Part shown: in pieces, positions 10,540 through 22,689 of the stretch
Layout of the letters: the number at the start of each line of letters is the position of its first letter
Position numbering within the stretch: the stretch's first letter is position 1
Assembly: GCA_011037195.1 (NCBI GenBank)
Contig: JAAEAF010002585.1
Coordinates: 120,951-184,950 of the forward strand
DNA from: Triatoma infestans
Taxonomy: Eukaryota > Arthropoda > Insecta > Hemiptera > Reduviidae
DNA length: 64,000 nucleotides
Reading direction: 5' to 3'
The notes under the pieces: generated by a model
Told to the model about the DNA's origin: nothing
The model's database searches: none
What the model saw: only the letters and a program-made list of their open reading frames with translations
Program-made: the position numbers and the translations under genes

Positions 10540-11590
10540 TAGCTATCCCAAGCTGGATCCCCAAGAAAACGCCATTGATTATTGTAAGGAACTGCTATCA
10601 ATCATGCCTTTATTCAGTGGTTAAATTGTGCGATTCTAAGCGAAAATCTTTGATTTTTCCAACTTTTTTTTAACCATCAGCTAGACTGGTATAGATATAT
10701 TGTATCTTTTGGATTGACAAAAAATGGGTAGGCTTTTATGAGGGCTAGAAAAGTCTTTGTGAGGAAAGCTGAGAAAGCTCAGAGAGATTTGATTTTGTGT
10801 TCCCACCCTATTCAATATCCTCTTGCAGGCTTTTTAAGTGGTGATAACTAATATTTCCAAAAGCGCATGGTGTCTTACAAGATGATTTAATTGGAATAAA
10901 ATGCTTTGTTCGCTTACAAAGGAAGATATTTCAAGATGCAAAACATAGAATATTCCTTATGTAATAGTCAAATTATTGCACAAAGATCTAAATATTCTTT
11001 TACTTAAATCCGTCACAAAATTTCTCTTGTATGAAATAGTTATCTTTCATTTTTCTGCAATATTGTTCACAAAATGAGGATTTACTTATCTTCAGCAAAT
11101 ATCTTAATATTGCAGATTTTTATAAAAAAATAATTATATTAATCAACTAAATAAAAATCGAAATAAAAGCAAAACTGCAGACCGAATGAAAACACTGATG
11201 AGCTCTTTAAGAGGAGTTTGGATAGAAAGTAGTTTTACCTGGGAAGGCAAAAACTTTTCAAACTTAATCAGAGTGTTGCAGATTCTACGCCAACTTGACT
11301 GGCAATCAATACCGATTTAGTAGGTTCTATCTTTGTATTTAAAAAGAATACTAAAAACGACAAAAGAAATATAAAATGTTAAAACAATGCGAAGTATAGA
11401 CTTTTGTTATTCATTGAACTTCTACCATATTGTCTCTTTTTTAATTAGAGCTTTTCAACGTTTAATAGTCATAATGAATTACAAATGGATTTTAGTTTCG
11501 TTTCAGTTGGTTCAGTTTTTACTTTTATTTATTAAAATAGTAAATTTTTAAAATTTAGATTTAGCCGATTCTACTACCATAATTGTGTAC
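10540..11590. other. AT-rich spacer, nothing recognised
   Basis: No open frame of note, no inverted-repeat ends and no similarity to the other repeats of the window that I could see. Confidence 0.5.
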
Positions 11591-11594
11591 TTTT

Positions 11595-12350
11595 ATATAG
11601 TTTATTTATTTGTCAACGGGGTTATTCCCCATACAAAGTGAGCTGGGCACAATATAAATATATAATTTAAAATAAACAAGTTATACAATGAATGAAGAGA
11701 TCATAAACAATGTTCACTTACTAATGTCCTAACTAAAGAGTAGGAGGGGAAAAAAAGAAGATTACGACCTAAAATTTGAAAACTGAGCTGCTGGCTTAGA
11801 CAAATTATTATAGAAATAATTCTTTTAGTTTTAACATAAAAATACTATTATTCATTCAATAAAAAGGACCAAAGTCTCAAACAATCGATTGCATAAAGAA
11901 CCAATTGTTTAATTTTATTTGCATCACTTGTACCAAGGTTATGCGGTAGGTAGTTTACTTGTTATAATATAACTGACATAAGGAAAATAATAGCAACAAA
12001 GTGATATGTACGTAGGGCAGGAACAATAATGTGGTACAGATCTTCAGGTAAATTACATTTGCACAATGAACATATTTCTTGCGGTTTGTCTATATACACA
12101 ATAAGTTTTTGAAGGTAACTTTAATTTGGTATTTTCGAAACAGTTTCAACTGAATATAATTATTGCAACGATATAAAACGGCAGATTCAAAATGAAATGA
12201 GCCAAAAAAGAGAGCTCATTATTACAAAGTCAATTATATAGTGTACGGTACTTGTATCAAGCAGTACACCGTCAAGAGCTTTCAAATAATCTTTGAATTT
12301 AGTCAAAATTTAAGGAATCTGTTTAAATTAAAAATTAAATAGAGGGACCG
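11595..12350 (-). pseudogene. 3' end of a LINE (zinc-knuckle clade)
   Basis: On the minus strand about 12090-12000 reads CSLCKCNLPEDLYHII. This is the same C-terminal knuckle as in the LINEs at 19400-20745 (CSLCNRREDIYHFLAICP) and 31620-33430 (CNKSLPKDLYHFLSVCP). The minus-strand 3' end near 11600 is GTTGACAAATAAATAAAC, an A-rich LINE tail. Upstream coding sequence is too decayed to read. Confidence 0.6.
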
Positions 12351-12419
12351 AAATATTCACCTTCTGCATATATACAAATTATACGTTCAATTTGAGTGAA
12401 CTTTTGTGTGTTGCTTTTT

Positions 12420-12770
12420 TATTTGATTTTTTTTTTAAACATTTATTTGCAACAAAGCCCATACGTGTTCACTAATTGATGCTTGGGATTTGTGGAAAGC
12501 CTTTCAAGGAATTGAAAGTTCTTATTTTGGTACCACTCCTTACTTCTTTTCGAGAAATCATCCGGAGCTTTGGTATATCGAAAAAATGAAGTGTCATCGA
12601 ACTTCCAAGGAAAATAATTTTTTAAGTAGATGCTGGTAGAATTTTATCCATGCAGGAATGTGTATTTGCCACTTCATTTTTTCTACCTCTAAAAAAAAAA
12701 ATATGATTCTTCATTATCTGCAGCTCCTAAGTAACCCAAACTTGATGCTTTCATGTCAATATTTGACATT
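12420..12770 (-). pseudogene. Decayed Tc1-type transposase remnant
   Basis: The minus strand shows EHVWALLQIN, the segment after DLNPIE in Tc1-type transposases, preceded by a frameshifted stretch with WFK-like and SPD-like residues, and by a GKYTFL segment resembling the region around the second catalytic Asp. Many stops. Assignment rests on short matches. Confidence 0.35.
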
Positions 12771-13063
12771 GGGGCCATAGTCTGGGGTGAACGTTTCGCG
12801 ATATGCAGCACCCAAAAATAAATTATTTTTATTGTGTTCGTTAAAGGTTTAACGATAAAATATATTTTTGTTTATTCAATAATAGTATTTTTTAAGAATA
12901 AAAATATACAATAAAATAAATATTATGTTCATCAAGATGGATGTTAGTGTTGAATACTTGAAAAGAAATTAAATTTTCTTAGTTGACATTACCCAAAAAA
13001 ATTGAAATGAAAAACGAAGGTTGCTCCATTCCTAACATTATAATCCAGCAAATAGCAGTTAGT

Positions 13064-13204
13064 ACATGATTTCTCAAATAAATAATTTTGATGAATAAGT
13101 TATTCAAAAATTTTGTGAAGCTAAAACTCGAAGAATGGATTTTATATTCAAATAATTTTAATTTTTTTTTTTTTTTTTTATATTAGTTATTTGAGAAATC
13201 ATGT
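13064..13204. mobile_element. Short MITE-like element
   Basis: Flanked by perfect 18-bp inverted ends ACATGATTTCTCAAATAA (13064-13081) and its reverse complement (13187-13204). The 105-bp interior contains a long T tract. No coding capacity. Confidence 0.5.
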
Positions 13205-13249
13205 TTTTTATATAACAGAAAGTACCTTAAAAAAATGTCCATGTGAATT

Positions 13250-13967
13250 TATTACTTTCTCGTGCTTCTAGTAAGAGGAAGTATTACAATCGTGTCAAAT
13301 TTTCGATATCGGATAGTTTTCACCAGAAATATCCGTATTTATAATGAGGTCCTCTGAGTTAAAAAAAAAGGTTTTTAGCAAATGGTGTGTGCGTGTGTAT
13401 GTATGTATGTGAACAGTATAACTCAAAAACGAAAAACCGTAGAAAGTTGAAACTTGATATTCCGTTTAGGTATCACCATGAGATCTGACAGTGTGTTATC
13501 TGTCAAAATTCCTAAACCGGAAGTACCACTTTATTATTAAGTTTTTTTTTTTACTTTTTTGGCAGTTTTCTCAAAAATGGCTCCGACGATTTTCTTCGAA
13601 CTTAGTAAGTCAACTACACATACAAAGAGCTACAACTTTTATATGAAACATTTCTCCGGGAAAATTCATTTAAGGGCACTTTTGGGCGAGGGGTGGGGTT
13701 ATGTTTTTCTCTAAAGTGATATCATAGTTGATTATACAATTCTACCATCCAAACGAAATTAATTACAAATAAATAGACGGCTAAAATTCCGACTTTCAAG
13801 AAAATTAGTAAATCGGAAGGGCAAATTTTTTTTCAGTTTTCGCCGATTCGATGAACTCCAACAAATTTTTATCAAATTTGGTACACAAAGTCTAAAATTT
13901 GTCAATTACAATTTTGAAAACTGGTGTAAGAGAATGTTGTGTGTGTGTTTCACACCAGATTTGTTTT
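13250..13967 (+). mobile_element. CCGGAAGT-family repeat, about 720-bp copy
   Basis: Begins with ACTTTCTCGTGCTTCTAGTA, a decayed form of the palindromic end CTCTTACTCCTAGTAAGAG, and ends GTAAGAGAATGTTGTGTGTG then TTTCACACCAGATTT. The subterminal CTTTCTCTTACTCC recurs inverted at the far end. The interior carries the CCGGAAGT unit once in full and once shortened. Non-coding. Confidence 0.7.
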
Positions 13968-14049
13968 AATTAAATTGAATTTAATTTAGACATGCTCCTT
14001 TTACTTATGCAGCATTTTCACTTGCCAACTTCACGGGTTTCATCAACCT

Positions 14050-14088
14050 TTTTACTTTCTCTTACTCCTAGTAAGAGGAAGTATTTCA
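14050..14088 (+). repeat. Isolated terminus of the CCGGAAGT family
   Basis: TTTACTTTCTCTTACTCCTA then GTAAGAGGAAGTATT, the exact terminal palindrome of the family with none of the body following. It lies 80 bp past the copy ending at 13967. Confidence 0.6.
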
Positions 14089-14414
14089 TACAGAAATTGA
14101 TCATTCAAGATAAATTGTCTTACAATTTATTAATTGTATATATCTTACTGATCAATTTATATATTTTATACATCTATTTAATGTGGAGGTGTTTAATTAG
14201 GAAATAATGTTTGAATTAAATAAAGATATGTGCACTACTTGTTACTGATTGATATATTATATTTTAATGGTAGCAAAATGATGGTGAATAGTAATGAAAT
14301 CAGAACACACAAACTGACTTGTACTCACATTTTATATTTGAAGGCTACTAACTTTGGGGAAAGAACAGTGATCGAACGAAGAATGATGATGTTGACAGTG
14401 TGATGTCAGAATGG

Positions 14415-14570
14415 TAGCAATGGCTGATGTAAATCACAGGAAGAGCGATGTGGCCAGTTAGAACTCTTGTTTGTTCTAATAGCCAATTAACTCGTATCAC
14501 TAACTTGGTGATAAGTCTCTGACCTATAAAAGTATTTTCGGCAGAGAGTGAGTTGAAATAGTAAGTAGGC
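14415..14570 (+). repeat. Dispersed repeat with hairpin and TATA box (copy 1)
   Basis: Shares GATGTGGCCAGTTAGAACTC and the hairpin GTTAGAACTC...GTTCTAA with 59150-59240. CTATAAAAG with TTTTCGGCAG follows, promoter-like. Possibly an LTR remnant; too short to classify. Confidence 0.35.
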
Positions 14571-14993
14571 TTTTGAATGCTTGACTGCCTCTTTTCTTTT
14601 TGGTAACTAGCTTAAACTTCTTAAAATGTTTATCCTTCAAGATTAATTTTGCGAAAGCTTAACATTTCAAAGTTAATGCAGCGGATATGCTAAAGCCCTC
14701 AGATTTCTGTTTTTTTTTTTTTGTTTTTTAATCTCAGTTTTTCTCTTCTATCGCTTAGTAGGAGCTACAGTTGTAGTGGACGTGATAAAGGTGCATAGTT
14801 GAAGTGCGCATGGAGGCACGATCGGTAACACTCATACACCTGATATTGGAATATTGAGTCAAGTACTTGTGCGGCAAATTTTCTCAGCAAGAGCTAGCTT
14901 AATAACTCATTTTATTTAGTAAGAAGATTTATTAAGTAGAGCTTAAAGGTAGCGATTGAAAAACCTATTGATACTGGTGAACTGGTAAAAGAA

Positions 14994-16035
<1,042 letters not shown>

Positions 16036-16158
16036 CTTGGTTCTTCTATGGTCACTATGTTCTTGGTGGTTTGAGACAGTTATCTGTATACTGATTCTTT
16101 CAATAAGGCTGTTAATGTGAGAATCTTTAACTGTTGAATGCTCATTAAAAAATTCATT

Positions 16159-16640
16159 TGTGATGGATGCAAGAAATTATATCTATTTTAATTGAAGAAA
16201 ATTATGAGAAAAATGCGAGCTTGTTGGCAAAATGGTAACCCAGGTAGAAGAAGTACAGTTACAGGAAGAGTTTATGAACCTTGTTAGCATTGTCCACCCC
16301 TTCTTCTCACAGGGGAAGATTTGAATGAACAATTAGAAGAGACATTCCTTTAAGACAGTCTGAGCTAGACATTTCACCAGAACACTTCAGGTATAAGTTA
16401 AAACATAAGAGCTTTGCATTTAATCTAGATAAATAATTGATTTATACAAAATCGCTGTGATATTATAAAAGTACTTAAGTTCACTCAGAGAATATATCTA
16501 TTTTAAAAACAGTGTGATCTCGTGATTATTTCTTAATACTTCTATCTTATCTCAAACATACTCACAGCCTTTTAATAAACCGCTCGTGCAACACCAACTA
16601 CTACTACAATCATACAACAACTTAACATACCAATTATATT
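16159..16640 (+). repeat. R480 dispersed repeat, copy 1
   Basis: About 480 bp shared with 23832-24320 (same orientation) and 30285-31010 (inverted). Diagnostic phrases: TGTGATGGATGCAAGAAATT, AATGCGAGCTTGTTGGCAAA, CAATTAGAAGA...ACATTCCTT and a CCxACTACxACAA-rich end. Its function and class are unknown. Confidence 0.65.
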
Positions 16641-16649
16641 TCACATTCA

Positions 16650-17305
16650 TATTTGTACTAGGAACTTTATTTATATAATTTTCTTTATTCAAGAGAACTT
16701 AAAAAATACCTAGATAGATAGATTCTCTGGGGGTTGGCTAGTAAAAAAAAAAAAAAAAATAGGTATTTAAGAGAGAACTAAAATTAAGTGATATTTACCA
16801 GTTCGCATTCAGCTGATCTTATCACTTTTGATTTATAAACTTTCAACTTTATTTATGTATATAACTTAGAGGGAAATAAGTTTAAACGTGGTTTGAAAAT
16901 TACAAGATATATTGTGATACCTGGATACTAAAAAGGGTATTTTATCTGAAAAAAAAAAAAATCTTCAAAAGAAGTAAGTAGATAAAAGATATAGTATTAT
17001 ACTTATTTGGTATAACTTTTGTACTAAAAGAAATACGTGAGAAAATTTCTAAACAAACAAAAATTGTGGAAAATAAATAATATAAAAAAAAAAACATTAA
17101 ATGAATTCTTTTTTATTTATTTATTTATTTTTTTAAGCAAAGATACTGAGGAAGAAATGGTAAGTACAAAAATGAACATAAAATGGAATAGATTTAACTT
17201 TTTTTTATTTTATTAATCTCGCTTTATAATCTTATTACCCATTTTATTATGTTCTTTCGGTTTGTGGTTTTTTTTTCTATTAGTTGTTACCAGTATTGTT
17301 ACACT
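16650..17305. other. AT-rich spacer, nothing recognised
   Basis: Homopolymer A/T runs and low-complexity TTTATTTATT blocks only. Confidence 0.5.
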
Positions 17306-17310
17306 GATTT

Positions 17311-18300
17311 TTACTTTCTCTTACTCCTAGTAAGAGGAAGTATTGTAATCGTGTCAAATTTTCGATATCGAGTTTTCACCGGAAATATCCGTTTTGAAGT
17401 CCTCTGAGTCCAAAAAGGTGGTTTTTAGCAAATGGTCTGTGTGTGTGTCTGGAGTATGTATGTGAACAGCATAGCTCAAAAACGAAAAACGTAGAAAGTT
17501 GAAACTTGATATTCCGTCTAGGTATCATCATGGCATCTGATAGTGGGTCACCTGTCAAAATTCCTCAACCGGAAGTACCACTTTACTTGTAGGTTTTTTT
17601 ACTTTTTGCAATTTTCTCAAAAATGGCTCCAACGATTTTCTTCAAACTTGGTATATCAACTACACATACAAAGAGCTACAACTTTTATTTGAAACATTTC
17701 TCTGGGAAAATTCATTTAAGGGCACTTATGGGGAAGAGGTGGGGTTAGGTTTTCATCTAAGTGCTATTTCAGTTTATTAACAATTCTATCATCTAAATAA
17801 TGTTAATTAGAATTAAATATGTTGTTGAAATTCCGAGTTTGAAAAAAAATCGGATAACCGGAAGTGCGTTTACTTTAACCTTTTACTAAATGATTTTTTT
17901 CACTTTTTCGCGATTTTCTCAAAAATGGCTGCGAAGATTTTCTTTAAACATGATATATTAATACTCATACAAAGAGCTACAACTTTTATTTAAAACATTT
18001 CTCTAGTAAAATTCATTTAATGGCACTTTTAGGGGAAGGGTGGGGTTATGTTTTTCTCTTAAGTGCAATCATAGTTGATTATACAATTCTATTAACCAAA
18101 CAAAATTAATTAGAAATAAATGGATGGCTAAAATTCAGAGTTTCTAGAAAATTAGTTAACCGGAAGTGGGGTTTTTACTGAAGGTTTTTTCAGTTTTCGT
18201 CGTATTTGAATTAATTTGGTACACAAACTATAAAATTTGTCAATTATAATTTTGATAACTGGAGTAAGAGAAAGTTGTGTGTGTGTTTCACACTAGATTT
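17311..18300 (+). mobile_element. CCGGAAGT-family repeat, most complete copy (about 990 bp)
   Basis: 5' end TTACTTTCTCTTACTCCTAG then TAAGAGGAAG, an imperfect palindrome. 3' end GGAGTAAGAGAAAG, the inverted CTTTCTCTTACTCC, then GTGTG-TGTTT-CACAC hairpin and TAGATTT. CCGGAAGT occurs at 17569, 17858 and 18160, marking internal tandem units of 289 and 302 bp. Each unit contains GATTTTCTTCAAACTTG, CTACAACTTTTATTTGAAAC and TTTAAGGGCACTT. No ORF. Subterminal inverted repeats, a 3' hairpin and internal tandem units recall Helentron-derived HINE elements, but this classification is inference. Confidence 0.75.
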
Positions 18301-18302
18301 TT

Positions 18303-19390
18303 GCTATATGGATTAATTATTGATATTGGAGAGGTGAGATATGTTTTTATTATAATTAGTTAAACATTTATATTTTTCTAATGTTTTCAGTTTTTATTAT
18401 CTTGACATGAGCATTTCTTAAAAATGTTAATATGAAAGACTTCTAACTTTGATATGTAAGACTCATAACTTTTATTCTCGCGATTCTTATAAAACAAATG
18501 TTCTTAATCTTAGAAGATTTATTAATATTTAGTTCGTTTATTTTCTTCAGATGAGAGAATACTTTGAGTAAATTATGCTGAAATAGGCTTATGAAGGAAA
18601 GATGATATCTCTAATATCAGACTAACATCACCTTTTCAGAACCCCCCAGAAATAAATATTTATGGAAAAAGTTTCAAAAAAAAAAAAATGAAGGAAATCT
18701 TTTGAACCTTTTTCGAGAAAATAATGAAAATAACGCAAAACCCATTCTGTACAAACGTTCTTTCGATTAACATCTATTGGTTATTTATAAAATATTCTCT
18801 AAATTATATTTGGTAGATGCACATTAGAGGGAAGCTAATGTAGCCTAAGGTAACTTTTACCGCAGAACACGCCAAAAATTAATTTTCCGTTAGAAATATG
18901 ATGGACCTTAATCTGTTTAGTTAGTAGGCGAATTGTATAGAAAGTAATTCGGAGCAGCATTTTAGAGAACAACGCGGAAATAACACTTATATATGGGCCT
19001 GAACCCAACTGAATATACATACAAAATGGTCAGACCAAAAAGACCAAATGAGGATTTAAAAACAAATTGAATAATTACAAGCATAGCTATGCTATGGTTG
19101 GTCCTGCAGCGTCTGGAAAATATCTATGATACAAGCACAGTTCATTACATCAACAAATAAAATATATTACGCAAACCCCTTGAAAATGGCATGTAGCATA
19201 ATAGTAGTAATGTTTATTAGCCAAACAAAAAATACTGAAACCAATTCTACAAACATATACGACAATGGTTAAATAAAACCGTCTGTCAGTTGAGCTCTAG
19301 TTTTGATAAATAAACTGTATAAAGATATCAAAATATGTATACAGATAGCAGATAATATGTTTCTAATTCCATGTTGATAAAATTATAAAT
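18303..19390. other. AT-rich spacer, nothing recognised
   Basis: No coding or repeat signal that I can support. Confidence 0.4.
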
Positions 19391-19399
19391 AGAATACAT

Positions 19400-20745
19400 T
19401 GCTACTTCAGAAAAAAAAGGGTAATAAACGAAAAGGGGGAATAATAAGATTGATAAATAGAAATAAATAAAATATAAGCCGAAGGAAATTGAAATTGAAC
19501 TCCCTCATTAGAAAGAAAACGCCTGTAGTTGTAAGCCACTTTGGCTTGGTTAAATCCGAGCTGTTTAACAGACCTTATTGCTTGATTAAATTCTAATTGA
19601 AGTCGGCCCAAAAATGCGATCTTGAATTCAGACAAACCGGGGCATATGGCAAGAAAATGGTAAATGCCTTCATGCTAACGCCTATTACACAAACTACAGT
19701 TATAGTTCACATTTTGCATCCAGGGCCTGTAATTAAGATTAAGGAACGCCCAACGAATTTGAAAAATATATTGCGTCATCTCCAGACCATAATTTATGTC
19801 ATTGACATCATGATTCAGAGTTTTGTGCAATGAATGGTAGGAAGACTGATACATACACATAAGTAATTCCTTCTTTGGACATGTACTCGTATAATAGTTT
19901 TGAGGAGCTCCTCGGTCTGGCAATAAGCATTTGAACTGTCGATATACAGGTGTAAGGAGTGCACATTGGCCAATCTTAGCCATTCTCTATTCCAAGAATT
20001 TTTACTTCTTATATCTTCTAGCGCCAACCACCTCGGCAATCTATTGTCCGCATATTTAATATCTTGAAAATGTAAGAAAAGTGTTGCCGCAAGGACACGG
20101 CGAATAATGGGCTATTGCCAGTCTCCAGCAAAAGTATATAATTCGGTGACTTCCTCGGGAGGGCGAATAGTTTTTCAGATAAAAACCATGAACCTTCTCC
20201 ACTTCCTTCGAAGGTAGATACCTCCAGACTTGCGCTCTGTGACACGTAATAGACATTAACGCTGCTTTGAAATGCTTAGCTGCCAGGTTTATATCCTTAT
20301 TTGAAATAAGTTTCACCAAAACTGTATCCACGGCGCGCTTGCATACATAAAGCTTTTCGATTAAGTGATGCCTAAGTGAAAGTGAAGGAGTCCAACAGAA
20401 TGCCAAGATACTTATACCACCTCCACTGGACTAGCATCTAGAGATCAACGTTCATTATTAGCTCTTCTGCGTCTTCTTTTTCTAAAGATCATTGGATTTT
20501 CTAAAGATGTTTTGTTAATCGGCAAGTTCAATGTTTTACAGAATGAATTAAGCTGATTAATCATGCATTACAATTCATCAATCTCTGTGGAAATTGGGAC
20601 AAAATCGTCCGCGTACAAAGGTGCTTTCTCCGTAAAATTCTGGAACACATACAATGAAGATGTGGTGCTAGGTATCTTTAACTTAGTTGTAGAATTTACA
20701 ATATTCCAAGGTGTATGGTATAACTGTTGCTCCTGTAATAAATGA
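19400..20745 (-). pseudogene. LINE reverse transcriptase C-terminal half, degenerate
   Basis: The minus strand reads LYADDFVPIS (RT active site YADD, near 20610), then NLPINK, CWTPSLSLRHHLIEKLYVCK, KHFKAALMSITCHRAQVW, YLPSKEVEKVHGFYLKKLFA (frameshift), TPNYILLLETG-like and CSLCNRREDIYHF + LAICPGLSEFKI. RT thumb followed by a C-terminal knuckle matches the LINE at 31620-33430, so they belong to one clade. At least three frameshifts; 5'-truncated. Confidence 0.8.
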
Positions 20746-20849
20746 TTGCTTTCTCTGAGAATGACACTCTTAGTTGACTTATTACACTAATAAATTGAAA
20801 AGAGAATTGAATGATAGATACAAATTGTACTGTCTATTAGTAATTTAAG

Positions 20850-21338
20850 TTTTAATATTGAGGATTATAATATGAAAATCCAGCAACTTTATCCAGATCT
20901 AATTTTTGTAGATAGATTACATATTCATTTAAAATTTTGGATTTAAATTTGTTTAGCAAAGTTATGGTCCTGTTGCACCATTTCCGGTCCAAAACCAATA
21001 CAATTTAGTATACTTCGTAATAGTGAGGTCCAATTATATTTTTAATTTCATTATTCTGAGATTAATCGAGCAGTAATAACTTTTTGAAACAAATTTTTGG
21101 AAATGTACCACATATGTTTAACAGTTCAGAGCAGATTTAAAGATATACGATTTTTACTGGGTCCATTTAGTTTCCAATATAACAATTGGGGGTTCGTAAC
21201 GGCCAGTAAAGTAAGGACTTGAAAAATTTTGATTGCACCACTTCTACTTGGTTGGGATATCTAAGGGCGCATATTTCTGAAGCGTACAGTAAAACAGGGC
21301 TAACACAGCTGTTGAATAGTTTATTTCTAGTACGCAAC
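20850..21338 (-). pseudogene. Another LINE RT thumb fragment of the same clade
   Basis: The minus strand gives KLFNSCVSPVLLYASEICAL then RYPNQVEVVQSKFFKSLL and TPNCYIGN, matching the LYASEIWG...KVQ..FFK.LL..P..TPNY block of the neighbouring LINE. Stops follow. The fragment is cut at 21338 by the LTR-like repeat. Confidence 0.7.
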
Positions 21339-21632
21339 CAAAGAGAAGCTCAGCAAAGAGAAGAGAAACAAAACCCAAAACTACTCTCTCGGACTAGAGT
21401 GGGAGAAACTGTATAAATGTAGCGACGACAGTCCATAAAAACAGTTGAATTCAGTTCAATATATCCAATTACTACGTGTCATTTTCATACCACTCTACCT
21501 TAAAATGTTTCTCTATTGTAAAGTCCAGGCAGTATGTATCACTTAATTAATATATTAGTCAACCGGTGTTAACCAAGTCTTCTTCTTAAATCATCAACCA
21601 GACCTAAATTCTCTCCACCTAACACATCCATT
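21339..21632 (+). repeat. LTR-like repeat, copy 1 (5'-truncated)
   Basis: About 290 bp matching 55718-56014 in reverse. Ends CTCTCCACCTAACA. Contains TATAAAT at about 21412 followed by a CAGT-rich start-like region, as expected of LTR promoters. The more complete copy begins TGTAACAGCATCC and ends CACCTAACA (TG...CA). No internal retrotransposon region nearby. Confidence 0.5.
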
Positions 21633-21677
21633 ATATATACCAAGAATTGCAGCGCAATTTGTATAAAACATTTTAAG

Positions 21678-22679
21678 CTAAGTGTCCACTTTGTGACAAA
21701 GTCTCGAGATCAGTCTCAGGGGATTGTCCATTTGAGATCACTTTCGGTCTCGAGACAGTTTTCTGAGACTCGACAGTCACTGTAGTCTCGAGACCAGGAA
21801 CATTTCGTGTTCACTTGAGAATCAACTCGCAGTCAGTTGTGTGATTTGATCGCACTTTGTTTACCAAACTGAATCTGCGGTGCGCTTGCATACAGAAAGC
21901 TTTTCGATTAAGTGATGTCTAAATGAAAGTGAAGGAGTCAACAGAATGCCAAGATACTTATACCGGTAAGCCACCTCACCGGACTAGCATCTAGAGATTA
22001 AAGTTCATTCGCGTCAGGCCATAGCTTTTATAATTGGTTATAAAATTGCGAAAAAGTGGAAAGAGTAGTTTTTTTAAAAATAATTGTTTTAGGCAGTCGC
22101 CTGTACAATAGAGTTTGGTTACAAAATTATAGTTCAGAGTAGTTTGTTTGTTCATGTATTTAAACTTAAATCTGTAAGAATAAAATTGAACAGAAAAAAT
22201 TATTTTTTTTTCTCAACTTTTGTTTTTTTTTTGTGTTTGCGTTTTATTTACAAAATAAACATCGAAATACATAATAGTGCGTTTTCTATTTTTTTTAACA
22301 TACAACTGTATTTGGCGAAATTTGGAATTAACTGAACATCATCGCTTGAAATTACTTGATTTATCTCTCAGATACTCTGCGCCTTTTCATGTCCCATTTA
22401 TATGCGCGCCTATTGGAAGATTAAAAAAAGAATTAATCAAAATGCAAATAAAAATGAAAAATACAAACAAGAATGAAATCAAGTCTCCGAGAGCTGAGAA
22501 AAACTTCAAACACTGACAGAATTCTGGAGACTGAGCCACGAGAGCAGAAATGAACATGTCCACTTGTGACAAGCACGCTCTCGGAGACCTACGCGGGCTT
22601 GTCTCTGAGACTGCTCTCAGGCCTCTATCCATTTGTGACAACAAACTCGAGGCTATTTTGTCACAAGTGGACACTTAGC
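21678..22679. mobile_element. Non-autonomous TIR element with GTGTCCACTT ends
   Basis: Inverted ends GCTAAGTGTCCAC (21678-21690) and GTGGACACTTAGC (22667-22679). Subterminal stretches (GTCTCGAGATCAGTCTCAG on the left; repeated CTCAGAGAC and CTCGAG phrases on the right) are rich in GAGA-type motifs on both sides. No transposase. A LINE fragment sits inside. The target duplication is unclear, so the superfamily is open. Confidence 0.6.
21866..22010 (-). repeat. LINE fragment nested in the TIR element
   Basis: Near copy of 20315-20445: TGCGCTTGCATAC, AAAGCTTTTCGATTAAGTGA and AACAGAATGCCAAGATACTT recur. Encodes part of the same RT thumb region. Confidence 0.8.
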
Positions 22680-22689
22680 AATAGAATAG

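Noticed and set aside
20563..20745. 60-codon + strand open frame
   Set aside because: Antisense to the LINE RT active-site region on the minus strand.
22144..22516. Two overlapping Phe/Lys-rich open frames
   Set aside because: Low-complexity AT-rich DNA inside a TIR element; no domain.
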